DNA of 64,000 nt, from NCBI GenBank assembly GCA_015501585.1, contig JADNRY010000042.1, forward strand, positions 248,001-312,000, given 5' to 3'. A program made the translations under genes and the position numbers. How positions within the stretch are numbered: the stretch's first letter is position 1; each line of letters opens with the position of its first letter. Below the pieces are notes generated by a model. The model was not told where the DNA came from. It did no database searches and was given only the letters and a program-made list of their open reading frames with translations. Of this stretch, positions 10,047 through 22,826 are shown in pieces. Source of the DNA: Rhodocollybia butyracea. Its lineage: Eukaryota > Basidiomycota > Agaricomycetes > Agaricales > Omphalotaceae.

Positions 10047-13000
10047 GTGGGAGTGATAGTACCATCAGATCACAATACTCCTTTGATTCCAATAAGAGAT
10101 TTACCTGATAGTTCACCACCATCTGATGGAGACAATTCAGGACCATCAGATGAAGAACCAGACAGCGACTCATCTGACAATGAGATGTCCAAAGCACTGA
10201 AAGCATTTGACAAGGTCACCACCCTTAAACTGGATGGATCAAACTGGGACACATGGAAAAGTTGAGCAGAATTAGCAGCTAAATCCATAGGTTTCGGCAA
10301 ATATCTCACATGGAACTCCCACGAATCCACAGACTCTACAAGTGCCGGTACAGATGATGACAAAACAAACGACACTCATTTGTTAAATGCCTTGATTGGC
10401 AGATTATCGGATGGCATTTTCCGAAGGTATAAAAATTATACCAACACTCATGATGTGTGGACAAATTTGATCACTGATTTTGACTCCAAAAATGCGCTCA
10501 CGGAATCACACCTACAGAGACAGCTTCACACCATGCGCTGCTACAAGCCATCTAGGGTTAATGAACACCTAGACACTATGTTGGAGATACAGGATAATCT
10601 GGAAACCCATGGCATGGTATTCAGCGATGAAATGTTCAACAACACCATCATATCCTCCATCCCCAATCAATTCTGACCCACCATTAATGCACTTGTTGTA
10701 GTCACATCTCAAACCGACAAGAAACTTGCAACGCAGGAATTAATTGCCACCATTTGTGCAGAAGCACAGGGACATGTACATAGTGCTAGTCATCACAACA
10801 AGGGGAAGAAGGAATCGGCTAATTATGCAGGAAATTCCCGAGGTCGAGGTGGATTCCAAGGTCGAGGATTTTCTCAGAGGGGATTTTCTAGGGGCCAAGG
10901 AAACTCGAAACCAAGCGGACCTAACAGGCCTACTTCTGCATGTTTTAATTGTGGAGGAAAAGGACATTTTGCGAGCACATGTCCATCGCCTAAACGGCCA
11001 CAGGCTAATCAAGCCAAAGAGAGTAGGGAAACTCACGAGCCAAAAGAGGGGAAGAAATCAGATGGGAACTGGAGATCTAGGCCAAAGGGGAAAGAAACTG
11101 CATCTTCATCACAGATTGAAGAAGTCCCAGAATCATCTTGGGCAGCTATTGAGTTGGCATCGGACACCAGCTTTGTCCTTCCTCCCGCCAAATCCTACAC
11201 CAAACTTGGAAACTTGACGGCATCTTCCCAAATGTCCAATACAACCAAAACATACCTCATATTTGATTTCAATGATATTGCTGATGAACTCAAAACAGCA
11301 ATGATGGGAGCACATAGCCGAGGGGCTATACTATTTGACTCCGGATGTTCGAGCCACATGACTCCCATGGAGGACAGCCTCCAAGATCTAAAGTCCATTC
11401 CGACAAAAGTCATTCAAGCAGCCAATGCTGGGACTTTTAATTCTAGCATCGCAGGTACGCTTCATTTGGATTTTCCAATTGATAACCACGGCAATACTCG
11501 AACCGTCCCGCTCTATAATGCCCTCCTATGTCCCAACATTCCCAACACCCTTATTTCCTTGGGAAAACTCGATGATGATGGATACAATATCCACATTGGG
11601 AATGGTTTACTCACCATGACTGACCCCAACAATAGGATTGTTGCATGTGTTCCAAAGATCCATGGACTCTACCAGATTCCCATGGAAGAACATGCTTATG
11701 TTGCCAAAGATAGACTGGTATCACTCTATGACGCACACTGCATCTTAGGCCATCAGAACTATGCTTATATTAAGCATATATTTGCACACAACCAGATCAA
11801 TGGGATGAGATTGGATAAATCTTATATGGACGAGCCAGAATGCCATACATGCTTGCTTGCTAAAGCAGCAAGATTTCCGATTGCCAAATTACGGTCTTCT
11901 CCATGAGCGGAGAATTATGGAGATGTTTTTCACATGGATGTCTGGGGACCCGCATCAGTTCAGACTATCAACTGTTGCACTTACGCCCTCACCATAGTCG
12001 ACGAGGCGACTCTATGGTTAGAGGAACCATTGCTGAAAAGCAAGGATGAAGCATTCACCCAGTATGTCATTATTCAAACCAATCTCCAGACTCAATATGG
12101 CATCACTGTTGAAATTCTTCACTCTGATTGAGGGGAGAGTTTCTTAGCCAAGAATTTAATCAGTACCTGGAACGACTTGGCACCCAGCGGAGATTAACGG
12201 TACATGACACTCTGGAACATAACAGGATAGCAGAACACACTCATTGGACTCTACTCAATGCAGTACAAAGTCTAATCATTTCATCAGGACTTCCTAAATG
12301 GCTATGGGGATTTATGATGAAGTACGTGGTTTATATTTGGAACAGGACAGCAAGGAAGGGAATTAATATGGCAACACCATACAAAAAACGGTTCAATCAA
12401 AAACCCGACATTTCTAATTTTCAAATCTTCGGGAGCATAGTGTATGTAAAGAAGGAGAAAGAGCCTGGAAAATTCAAACCACAGGCACAAGAAGGAAGAT
12501 GGATAGGTATAGACACGGAATCTAACGGATATCTTATCTATTGGCCACAGCAACAAACAGTTACCACGGAACGGAATGTAACAATTTCCAACAGGCAGAT
12601 CCAACTCATTGAGGAGGAGGATGGAAATTTGGAAAATTTGGAAACATCAGTCACTGAGTTGGAACAGCCTATTATTCCTGTACCTGATGAAATTGCAGAG
12701 CCCATCCCGCGGAACAACTTACCGGAAAACGTGTCAGGCCACCCAGTCAGAAAATCAGGGATATCATTGAAGGATTGGCAGAGGGTAACACAGAACTCCG
12801 ATACCTTACAGCATCACTTGCACAAGTCACATCTGAAATCAAATCAGATCCTTTATCAGTTGCAGAAGCTATGCACCAACCTGACTGGCCAAAATGGCAA
12901 GAAGCCATGAATGAAGAGATATCCAGACTTAACCAGCGTGGAACTTACGATATAGTCACGGCACCATCGGATGCAAACATTCTCACATCCAAATGGATTT

Positions 13001-14411
13001 ATCGGACCAAGAAGGATGAACAAGGACAGCTTACTAGTCACAGAGCCAGACTTGTGGTGCGAGGATTTAATCAAATCCCAGATGTTGATTACATTCCAGA
13101 TGAAACTTTCGCATCAGTTGCCAAACTTGCATCAGCCAGAACTGTTCTCAGCATCGCAGCTGAACACAGCTGGATCATTCATCAGATGGATGTCAAATCG
13201 GCATATCTCTATGGCAAACTTGATGACAGTGAAAAGATCTACATGATGGCACCAACCGGCATTAATCTAGGTGTAAAACCCGGACAAGTACTTTGACTCA
13301 AACTTCCATTGTATGGACTTAAACAAGCAGGTCGAAGATGGTATTTGCGATTCAGGGAAATCATGACGAAGCTAGGCTTCAAACGGTCAGATTTTGATCA
13401 TGCTGTATTCCATCGCACCGATCCATTCACAATCATTTTCATCCATGTGGATGATATGACATTGGTTACCAAAACTTTGGAAATTATGGCACAGCTGAAG
13501 AAATCTATCAGCGCGATTATCGAGGTCACAGATCAGGGCGAAATTCATTGGCTACTTGGAATTGAGATTCAGAGATCACTTCACAGCAGATCTATCCGTT
13601 TATCACAGCGATCATACATTGATGCTATTCTTAGCCGCTACGGATTCTCTGACATAAAGCCACTCTCCATTCCTTTTGACCCCAATATTCATCTCACCAA
13701 AGACCAGATGCCACAGACTGTGGAGGATATTGCCGCTATGCAGGATAAGCCTTACCGAGAAGCACTTGGTGCTCTCCAATATCTTTCCATTGCCACATGA
13801 CCCGACATCACCTATACGGTTGCCATTCTTGCCCGATTCTCGCAGAATCCAGGCATCGCTCATTGGAACGGACTTAGGCGTGTATACGCTTATCTGAAAT
13901 ATACCCGGGATTATTGGCTAACTTCAGGAGGAGTGCAGAAACATCCTGTCAAGGGATTTACGGATGCCGATGGAATGTCCCAAGAGGACAGACATGCCAT
14001 ATCAGGATATGTTCTTATGCTCAACGGCGGAGCAGTATCATGGTCATCGAAGCAACAGGACACCATCTCTCTATCCACTACAGAAGCAGAATACGTCGCT
14101 CTCACGCATGCAGCCAAGGAAGCAATCTGGCTTCGAAACCTCATCTCCGAGTTATTCACTCCAATTGCCGGACCTATCACACTTCACTCAGACAACCAAT
14201 CAGCCATTGCTTTAGCAAAAGAAGACAGGTTTCATGCGCGACCAAACACATTGATATACGGTATCATTTCATTCGGTATGCTATTGAAGAAGGTAACATT
14301 CGACTTACTTACTGTCCAACCGAGGACATGACGGCAGACATTTTCACCAAGGCTTTAACTTCAGCAAAAGCCAAACACTTTGCATTGTCTATGGGACTTG
14401 CAAAGGTTTGA
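10047..14411 (+). pseudogene. copia gag-pol polyprotein, six TGA stops and three frameshifts
   Basis: Domains in order: gag with LKLDGSNWDTW (UBN2-like); CCHC knuckle CFNCGGKGHFASTC (~10950); protease LFDSGCSSHM (~11335); GAG-pre-integrase HCILGHQN...CHTCLLAKA; integrase with HMDVWGP and ILHSD (~11935-12130) and a decayed C-terminal catalytic part; reverse transcriptase with QMDVKSAYLYG and HVDDM (~13450); RNase H with GFTDADG, TTEAEY and HSDNQSA; tail TADIFTKAL. In-frame stops are TGA at 10263, 10674, 11904, 12129, 13294 and 13798. Frame changes occur in a G-run at ~12131, near 12780 and near 14250. At each stop an Arg codon CGA fits the family pattern. The last codon overlaps the polypurine tract before the 3' LTR. 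Confidence 0.9.
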
Positions 14412-14418
14412 GGAGGAG

Positions 14419-15827
14419 TGTTGGACTTCGTTGATATGCTGACTCGGGCTGCACACAAAAGTGAATGAAAGACTAAGTCTAACACACACCAACACGCACA
14501 CACACACTAAAATCAAGCACAAGTTCGGAGGGGTACACAAAAAGATGTCAAATTCAAAGTACAATCAAAGTTAATAGATTTTCTTTCACAAGTTCTATTG
14601 AACTTGGGCGTGTTCTGTTCTTTGGACCTAATAACTTTACTTTGAAAGACTCCTAATAGCTTTACTTATATTACTTCTTTCTTTAATACAAGTCTAATTG
14701 CCTAATACTGTCTTTCTTTTTCTGTTACTAAATCTGACTTCAAAACAAAACACTAGAAGCACCCTGAGCGCTACTAACTGAGACTGTGAGCCAAAGCCAG
14801 AAGTGGGGGGTAAGAATGCTTGCTTCATTTTGTGGGGTATCCTTCCTTATATTCTAAATTTGATCAATTACAATTATCAAGCATAAATGCTACACACGAG
14901 CACAGCGGAAATACATGTGCTATTGTTATTCAATAGAAGCTCATGAAAGAGTTATTTCACGCGCTGTCTTAAATCTGCGGGACGCCGCGGCATGATCTCG
15001 GAATGATACCGGAACCTCGGCACATCAATCTCCTCGCATCAATCTCCTCGGTGTCGGCGATACATCAGTCTCTTCACATCAATTTCTGATGGGAGGTTCT
15101 GCTTGGACCGTTTATCTATAATACTTGTTCTGCCTGTCTAGTAGTCTTCTAGTTGCAATAATATACTCCTTGGTTCGCTTCAACAGTCTGAATATTAGTC
15201 TTAATTGTAGTGGGTTTTAGTATTCATTGTATCATTATTAATTACAACCGTGTTCTGTTACCGAGACTTTTGATGTCATCAGTAATTAACATCCGTGTGT
15301 TTAATGTGACCGCGCGGCACTGCCGCGCTTATCATACTTTGTACAGTGTATATGTCTTATACAATGTGACTTGGTGCCCAAAACACGCATATATCGCATG
15401 TTTACGCCCAAATAAGTGTGGGCCGTATCATCATCATCTATCATCTTCATTATACTTACTATGGAACAGTCTTCTCATTTCATTACTATCTATGGAACGT
15501 TCTCTCTCACTGTAACTACTGGTATGTGAACTAGTTGTACTATCTTTATCCTGCCCACTTGCCATTGCCTTATTATTGTGGTATTGTCTATTCTTACTTA
15601 CTTACCTTGTGCTCCATTCCACTCTCGTCTTATTACTCTCACTCCATCTGTGAACGCTTCACGCGTTGTACTTATTATTAACTCGCTGGACTCGTATTTA
15701 AGCTTGTATGTACTTGTGGAATATCAAGTTGTGTTTTCTCTGTCTGTGTCTGTGCCTGGACCTTAGTCTCCTCTGTGTCTGTGTGACCAGAGCCAACTAA
15801 CAGTGTTGAGTACACTGTCTGCCTTAT
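14419..15827 (+). repeat. copia 3' LTR, split by a nested solo LTR
   Basis: Left piece 14419-14431 and right piece ~15431-15827 together match the 5' LTR. The right piece starts TCATCTATCAT and carries the same end GTCTGCCTTAT. It directly follows the polypurine tract GAGGAGGAG. Confidence 0.75.
14432..15430 (-). mobile_element. Solo LTR of the Ty3 family seen at 55.85-64 kb
   Basis: Starts TGATATGC and ends CGTATCA, giving 5-bp inverted ends TGATA/TATCA. It aligns along its length with 55853-56867, including the (CA)n stretch, GACGCCGCGGCATGATCTCG and the motif ending in GTATCA. Orientation is minus because the intact relative's polypurine tract lies on the right side. A clean 5-bp TSD is not seen: TCATC flanks the right side, but only T remains on the left. 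Confidence 0.75.
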
Positions 15828-17523
15828 CGATCAACCTCTAATATACCATTCACCACTTCACAAGCTGTTATCAGAATTTTTATAGTGCTCAACTTGGATT
15901 TTTGAAGGTTCTGATTCTTCTGAAATCTTGTATACATGTAAGATTTTTACATTGTAGTTGAAGTGTGACCATATAATATGCTACTCAGAGTAATAGGCCC
16001 TGGTTATCATTAGCCGGGCATAGCTGGGGCTTCTGAACCGGGCTCCAGCTGGCACATCAGTTGCCCCTTTACATAATCTTGCCATAAAAGAGCTATTAAC
16101 TACTAGACAAGTATCAGAATTGTCCCATGAGAGGTATTCTTATGGTCATAGCTCAAACATCTACTGAAAATCACCATAAAAGGTATTCTAATTTATTTAT
16201 ACAGTGAGGTTACTTACAAGGCTACCTCTAGCAGGTGTAAAATACATCTTATGGACAAAATAAGTATCTGGCTATCTACTATCAAAGTATATGGAGGGCC
16301 CCAGAAGATATAGCTGTCGTAGGTATCCGGCGCAGTGGGGACTCAGAGCTGTGAGGCTCCCTCAGGAGATTGGGGACTTTGATATGCTCTAATGCTCTAT
16401 GTACTACTTGGCCTTCATACCTGGCCTTATATACTACAGTATGGGTACTCTACGAGGTGTCTGCCGAGTCTGTAAGTATTGGTAAGTATCTTGGTAAGTA
16501 AATCAGTAAGCAACGTCGGAGGAATATCAGTGCCGGATTGACATGATGTCATTGTCGGATCGGCAACTACAACAATAGCAAGCCAAATAGACACTCTGTG
16601 CCAGCTTTTCCTTGTTCTCACCATCTTGTCTGATTGCTTACACTTTCATGGGTTGCAATAAGCTCAAAATAGTTTTTAGCCTTGATGCCCTTTATACACT
16701 GTAGCATTAGATGGCTAGATACTTACTTTATCCATAAGAAGTTTTCTGCACTTGCTAAAATTCAAATGCACTCAAATAGGTTCCACCAGTGGAAGTGGAC
16801 ATCAAATAATATATTTGCACACCTAAATACATGGCGCCCTGGGCACAGGCCATCGCATCAATTTGTACTGAAAATCAAGACAATTAAAGCAGAACTGAAG
16901 TGGCTGGAACTCTCGCATTCAGAATGTGAATTTATGGCGAATTTTCACGAGTCCAAACTATTGTGAAATTGGCAATAATCATCAACGCATTCATGATTGC
17001 AGTGGCAGCTGGCTGAGTGGCCACCTGTGTACCTTCAAAAAGGTCCTACATAGAGTATATGCTTGAGAGTAAAGGTCAGACTACCTTTATGTAATTTATA
17101 AAAGCCGTAAAGCTAATATGGTAAAGGGTTTTTTGGGTCCTTCAACGGAACTGTCAAAAATGAGCGAGGCCTTCCGGCTTTCCATACGCAATATCAACGG
17201 GGTGGTATCCCCGCCGAGGAGACGGATCAGGGAGACGGTGTCGGAATGTGTGAGATTGAGAATTGAGATAGGCAATTCTTAAGGTCTGCTTTTCTGGGGT
17301 TCCACGCAGGAGAGCCTGGGCCAGCTGTCAGGGTCATCAATTTTTGCTCCCACCAACGACGGACTGTAAAGTTGATTACGAATGTACTACTAATTATGAC
17401 AATCACGATCTTACCGTGTTCCGGTTTGAGTCATCAATGCCTTGAGGTGTGCAACTATAAAACTGGAGAGAAGATTGAAAGACATCAGAGACTTCGTCTT
17501 CAGTGACACTTTGACTTCTTGGT
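15828..17523. other. Non-coding region
   Basis: AT-rich sequence without a convincing gene on either strand. Small frames such as 16427-16624 and 16682-16966 have no domain or splice support. Short repeated phrases (AAAGGTATTCT-type) are present near 16130-16190. Confidence 0.45.
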
Positions 17524-18125
17524 ATGACGCCAGCTGAGCAAGAACAAATTTTTGACTTTGGCTATGCTTCCTATCTTGATGTAGTCAGCCTTGTAATGCT
17601 CACAACTGCTTATGGTGGGTATTTGCTCCACCTTTAGTTGAGATATTCAAGTTATTTCACGTAGGAGTCGCTATGCTGGGGATATGCATTGCCGGGCAGC
17701 TACTACAGTGTGTATATGCTAGTACTATTAACAGTTCTTTGACAAGTGACCAAACTCTGATCAGCATCAAAACCTGGAGAGAGCCAAAAGCAATCCTGTT
17801 TCTGTGCTGCATAGTTATTTTGTTTGCTTTGATGGCAGATATCATTCTTGGAGACATGATAACTTTGATTGGAATAAAAAAGGGGATTGCAAAGGAGACC
17901 AAGTTGCATCAACCTCTTAGTGTTGCTGTTAGTGGAGACGTGCAAGGGTTTATGACTGCAGTAATGGTGAGGGTCAGGCAATAGTTAATAATTGCCAGAA
18001 AACTAACTAACTTGTATGGCCTATTGGCGTTTAGACCTTGGTCGGCGACTTTGCGATCTGCTGCAGAGCCTGGGCTTTATTACCTCATGCTAAGTTCTGG
18101 CGGTTTATGCTAGCAATAATTATGA
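17524..18125 (+). pseudogene. Integral membrane protein, cut off by a repeat insertion
   Basis: Exons 17524-17614, 17665-17966 and 18035-18125 with canonical introns. The start MTPAEQEQIFDFGYASYLDV is typical of a large family of small multi-span membrane proteins in Agaricomycetes. Hydrophobic segments follow: LVMLTTAYGVAMLGICIAG, AILFLCCIVILFALMADI, and, in exon 3, LVGDFAICCRAWALLP and FWRFMLAIIMI. The frame then runs straight into AAAGATGTCCACGAGTCCGG, the end of the hAT-like repeat, so the remaining membrane spans are missing. The function of the family is not known. The surviving part has no stop or frameshift, which suggests the insertion is fairly recent. Confidence 0.65.
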
Positions 18126-18720
18126 TTAAAGATGTCCACGAGTCCGGGTTATCCGCAGGTACTCGCAGGTATGACCGTGAGAATACTCGCAGGTACGTCT
18201 ACCTGCGGATCCCGGTATCCGTTTCCCACGGATCCGTGCGGGTCACGGGTATTGATCCAAGGAGATTTGAGGTACCTGCAGGTACCTGCAAGTATTTGTG
18301 GGGAGGGCAAGAATAATTTTTTTCTGGGCTGGAATATGCTCTCCTCTATGCATTGGACCTTGTCTGAGTAGCTCATGTGTCCACCTAGCATGTAGCAAGT
18401 TACAAGTGGCCATATGCACTGTAGTACTATACAATCATGATGAATGTAGTCCCTCTTTAACTCCTGCAACTTGTATCAGTCAAGGACCACTGTTCTCCAC
18501 CCACATCATGCTCTATTCTATGTACTAATGAGTATCTCACACTCATACCTTACATGTATAAGTACTAAATACTTGCAGGTACTCACAAGTTACTTGTGAG
18601 TACCTGTGTTGACTGGGATCCGCAAGTACCTGCAAGTACCCACATTAAAATATGAGCGGATCCCGGTATCCGTTTCCCACAGATCCGTGGTGGTCACGGC
18701 AGTAAGGGTAGTACCGAATA
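18126..18720 (+). repeat. hAT-like repeat (GATGTCC family), degenerate
   Basis: Starts AAAGATGTCCACGAGTCCGG. It contains many short (A/G)GTACCTGCAGGTAC-type subterminal motifs and two copies of a GGATCCCGGTATCCGTTTCC block (about 18207 and 18658). Such motif-dense subterminal regions are common in hAT elements. No transposase is present and the right end is not defined. Confidence 0.5.
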
Positions 18721-19072
18721 CCAAATATCAGATATTCTCATAGTATAAAGGCCCTGCTAATGCCTTGTAATCACTTCAGGGCTTGTATCAACTTGTATCG
18801 GCTTGTAATCTTGTGAACCTTGTATGTGCTTGTGACCATTCAGTAAAAACAAGTGCATACAAGGTGCGCCAACCTTGCAAGCTATGCGCAGCTTGTATGG
18901 CCTCGTTTTCCCTTGTCACCGCATACAGTTGACCTACTCTTTTGCTGATGTGGCAAAAAAGAATCCACTACACTGAGAATTTGCATGTGCATGTAAGAGA
19001 CAGAACTGCAACAGTGTTTAATGCAAGAAAGAAGGTCAAGAGAAAAAAGAGGATGGCTGAGTACCAGATCAA

Positions 19073-19226
19073 TATTCCGAGATAAGTGCTAGCGGCGCTT
19101 ATTGGAGGATAAGATAGGCAGACGTGAGAATCGGCATCTTATCACATCGTTAAGCGCCTTACGCTAAACTCAACCCGATTCTCAACGTCGCCAACGTCTT
19201 CCGAAATACTCTACTTCTAAAAAGCT
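19073..19226 (+). repeat. Ngaro repeat A1
   Basis: Runs from TATTCCGAGATAAGTGCTAG to ACTTCTAAAAAGCT. Matches A2 (24764-24917) over 154 bp with only a few differences. Confidence 0.9.
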
Positions 19227-19238
19227 TTTTTCCTCGAG

Positions 19239-20721
19239 ATGACGGACAACTCTGCACCACCCAGGCTTCTCAAACGTTTCCAACCTCACGATTCTTCTTT
19301 CGACCGGTCAACTCGCACTAAACGGACGCATATATCCCCGGAAGTAAACAACGCATTGAAAAAACTTCCGCTGAAGACGATCCTAAAAAAGAACGTGGAA
19401 ATCGGCGCTCGTAATGACAGCCGCAGGGAAAAGTATCTGGAGAGAGAGATGGCACGCGCTTAGACATGCGCAGGCAGTGACAGAAACGATTCCAGGTGCC
19501 GCGCCTCCGAGACGGCCAGTAGAGGCGGACATGGAAATCTCGGATGTGGAATCTACCATATCTCTCAAGGATGAAGTCTTCGATGGTCTCAGGAAGGACC
19601 CCACAATCTTTACAGAACTCATGCCTATCTTGGGCTCCCATGCTATTGTGGAGATGAGGAAGGCTAATGAAGAAGACGAGAAAGAGAGGTTAAGCATTGG
19701 TAGTACCTCTGGTGGAGCTACTGACCGCCAAAGCCAAGTTTCTGTTTTTGCAGGGCCAGAACCTCCTGTCCAACTTGTCACACGTAGTGCAGCTCAGCCC
19801 ATACGCATCATCTTCCCAGACGCGTTCTTCGAAATGGCACGCCACAGTTATGTTTTTCCCCTCGCCTTCTTTTACCCACCAACCGCCGAGAAAATCATCA
19901 GCAAAATCCATCTCTACAAACAATACAGAGTTCCAGGCATGACAACAAAAACATATGTTATTGACATCGACGATATTGTGAAGAAGTTGAAGGACGAGAA
20001 GGATATTGGACCTCTAAAGGATGAGGACCTCCTTTATAACCAGTGGTTCGAGGCCACTAACCAGTATTTCGCTTTTGAGCTCCAGCGATATGGCAATGAT
20101 CCCGAAAGCCCTCGTCCGAAGTTTTTCAAGTATCACTTTGGTTTTTTCAGGAACCAACGTGATTCCGAGAAGTATTTCAACCTTTGGCTTCCAAAAGAAA
20201 TCAAGATGCGAGCTAGCCACTATGCTCATAACGAGAGCTTTCCTGCATCTTATTATGACAACCAGTGGTCCCTGGTCGAATCAGAGGCTTCAGCTTACCG
20301 GATTCTCGCTGAGTCGAAACAGCCTTCCTCCTCTTACTCTCACTCTGGTGGGAAGAATTCATACAACTCTGTGTTGTATTCAGCTTCGGCTTCAACCTCC
20401 ACTCTTGCTCCTAACATGGATGCCAAGTCCTTTCCAGATTGCACTCGGCTCGTCCTTCCGGAACCGAGGTGCATCGGATGTGGTAGGAAGGGACACGTTT
20501 TGCAGGAGAAAGACTCAGGCGTACATGGTGCTTTCCCCTTCTGTGATTGGGACCACGGTACCGGCATTATCCGAGCAAAGAACGGAGTTAACAGAGGTAA
20601 ACAAATCTGCGTTGGATTCAACGTGATCGTCACTTGCAAGTTTGGTGATGGATGTGCCTTTGCCCACATCTGCTTGTTATGCGGAGGCTCCCACTCCTCT
20701 TGTTCCTGCAGAACCGACTAA
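19239..20721 (+). CDS. Ngaro gag-like protein (one frameshift)
   Basis: The likely start is the ATG at 19239 (MTDNSAPPRLLKRF); the frame stops at ~19461 while the long downstream frame overlaps it from 19414. Joining EREMARA to LRHAQAVTE across one base restores continuity, so a single-base loss near 19458 is likely. The protein has a helical N-terminal half, a conserved central block (YPPTAEKIISKIHLYKQYRV and KFFKYHFGFFRNQRDSEKYF), and a C-terminal cysteine/histidine region: CIGCGRKGH, then ICVGFN...CKFGDGCAFAHICLLCGGSH. That last arrangement is the zinc-binding pattern usual for gag proteins of DIRS-order elements. It should package the element RNA. Confidence 0.7.
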
Positions 20722-22820
20722 TCCTTTTGAAGACAATTTTTCGCTGGACCCTCTTAATTTTCATGACTTCGAAGATGTTATCCTACCCAGACAGCCAGCT
20801 TCCGACGCTTCTCCGTTAGAGAGAGAAATTTTTTATCGCATCACTACTCCTTATGACGCCACTGCCTTTGAAGCTGACTTACAGCAGTATAATCTTTCGG
20901 ATCGTTTTCCCCTGCTCGTTTGCTATCTCTCTCAAGGGTTTCCGCTAGGCTATATGCCACATATTGAACATACAACAGTCATTCCAAATCACGCTTCGGT
21001 CAAAAAAACATTCAGGCATAATCATGGATTTTCTTGCAGAAGAGGAGAAAGCACTACGCGTATTGGGTCCTTTCTCACAGGTCACTCTGGAACATATTCT
21101 CGGCGGTCCCTTTATTTCAGTACCGCTTATAGTGGCAGAAGCGGACCAGGGACCGGGCAAACCAGCAAAATATCGTATATGCAGTAACGCATCCAAAGGG
21201 GTTTCAACCAGGATGGTATCTGGGTGAATAGCATCATTTCAAATGTCGAGAAGGGGAAGTTCCCGACAACTTTTGACACTGCATCTAAAGTCGCTCATTG
21301 GGTGAGTTTTTTCCCTTGTAAAACTTTTAACTTGTTTCTTCATTCGGAATACCATTCCGATGTTTCGCTAGTCATGGCATACCCACATTTCATTCATAAT
21401 CATAATTTATTCATGGATTACCGCTACCGAAGCAATGTACCATGTTAATTCATCCACTTATTATCCATGATTATAATTTATTCCATGGATTACCGCTACT
21501 GAAGCAATGTACCATGTTCATTCATCCACTTATTACTATTCATGGATGCACCCTATTGGGCATCATATCATGATTCATTTATGTGTCTATGCTTTATTAG
21601 ACTGAAATCCTTATCCATCGAATCCATTCATTTATTCTTATCTCCAAGGTTGCTGTTGCTCCTCCATTAACACAAGCCTGTACAATGGACATCAAAAAAA
21701 TTCCACCGCACCATTCCCATCAACCCACGACACAAACCCTTTCTGGTTTCGCAAGATCCACATGGCGAGTTCTGGCTCAACCACGTCCCTGGTTTCAGTT
21801 ACTCGCCTGCCAGCAGCAACGCAGGTATGGTCTCAGCGGCTGCTAGGGAGATCTGGAGGGCCAAGAGGGTATTTCCAATTGCCAAGGTAGAGGACGATTT
21901 AGCGGTATTCCGGATGCCGAATAGGAACTTCGGCTACAACTATTCACGGGAAGATGCTCTGCAACGTATCGCACACTTAGGTATCCCTTGGCATCCTCCT
22001 GAGAAGAAAGGGGACCCATTCTTTGTATTCGCTTTCACGTTCATTGGTTTATACTGGGATTTATCGACAAGGAGAGTCAGTCTTCCTGAAGATAAACGAC
22101 TAAAATATATACACCGCATTTCGACTTTCTTGGACCTATACCAACACGAAAAAGCTCCTTTGACCACGGCACAGTATGTTACATCACGTTCGTTTACAGA
22201 GAGGGTAGTTCCCACCTTCCAGCGATTTCAAATTTCCTCAGTGGTTTCAGGAACCGTGAAATATCTTCGGGCAAATATCTCACTAATGGGATCATCAGCG
22301 AGCTCAAGTGGTGGTTGAACATGCTGAAGGCCCCAAACTACTTTTGACAGCTTAGCCCTCGAGGTCCCTGTCGAATTTTGGGATATTTGCAGATACCTCC
22401 ACAGACTGGGGTATCGGGATCTGGATCCGCGGTCACTGGTCAGCCTTCAAATTGAAGCCTAACTGGAAAATCAAAGGCCGCGACATCTGCTGGCTCGAAA
22501 CTATTGCCATTGAAATTATTGCCTTATATCTTGAAGCGGGAGGTTTCAAAAATTTATTCCTGCTCATTTGTTCCGATAACAATGGCACCATTGGTGCCCT
22601 TGGGAAAGGACGTAATCCCAACAAATGGGTTAATACTGCAGTTCGCCGCATCTTTGCTACTTTTGCTTCACTGGCGATTGAGCCTTTGCTCATTTATATT
22701 GAGTCGGAGAAGAATCCGGCAGACCCACTCTTGCGCGGGATATTGGGTAGGCCAGAGTTCAAGCTGGTTACGTCTATAATGCTCCCAGATGAGCTTCAAG
22801 ATATTCTGGTTCATGTATAG
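20722..22820 (+). pseudogene. Ngaro reverse transcriptase / RNase H, several frame breaks
   Basis: RT signatures: motif A region TMDIKKFHRTIPINPRHKPF (~21690), SSNAGMVSAAAREIW (~21810), and the catalytic KVEDDLAVFRMP (~21885; the usual Y-DD box has changed residues around the DD). RNase H follows: IFADTSTDWGIGIWIRGHW (~22382-22440), ETIAIEIIALYLEAGG, CSDNNGTIGA and ESEKNPADPLLRG. The coding sequence changes frame near 21000, around an apparent intron of about 340 bp (donor GTGAGT at ~21302), and between 22300 and 22380. It is therefore probably non-functional unless some breaks are sequence errors. Confidence 0.75.
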
Positions 22821-22826
22821 GTACAA

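Larger units (their letters stand above)
6579..15827 (+). mobile_element. Ty1/copia LTR retrotransposon, decayed, with nested insertions
   Basis: The two LTRs share their whole sequence once insertions are removed: 5' LTR 6579-7145 and 3' LTR 14419-15827, both starting TGTTGGACTT and ending GTCTGCCTTAT. The 3' LTR is directly preceded by a polypurine tract GAGGAGGAG (14410-14418). Between them lie a pogo-type transposase (minus strand) and the copia gag-pol. The 5' LTR contains a 161-bp hairpin MITE and the 3' LTR contains a ~1 kb solo LTR of a Ty3 family. The primer-binding site is not recognisable; it was probably lost or separated when the DNA transposon inserted. Confidence 0.8.

Noticed and set aside
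14432..15430. Reading this ~1 kb repeat as the copia element's own LTR
   Set aside because: The polypurine tract abuts TGTTGG at 14419, the 5' side has no copy, and the matching 55853 copy belongs to a Ty3 element in minus orientation.
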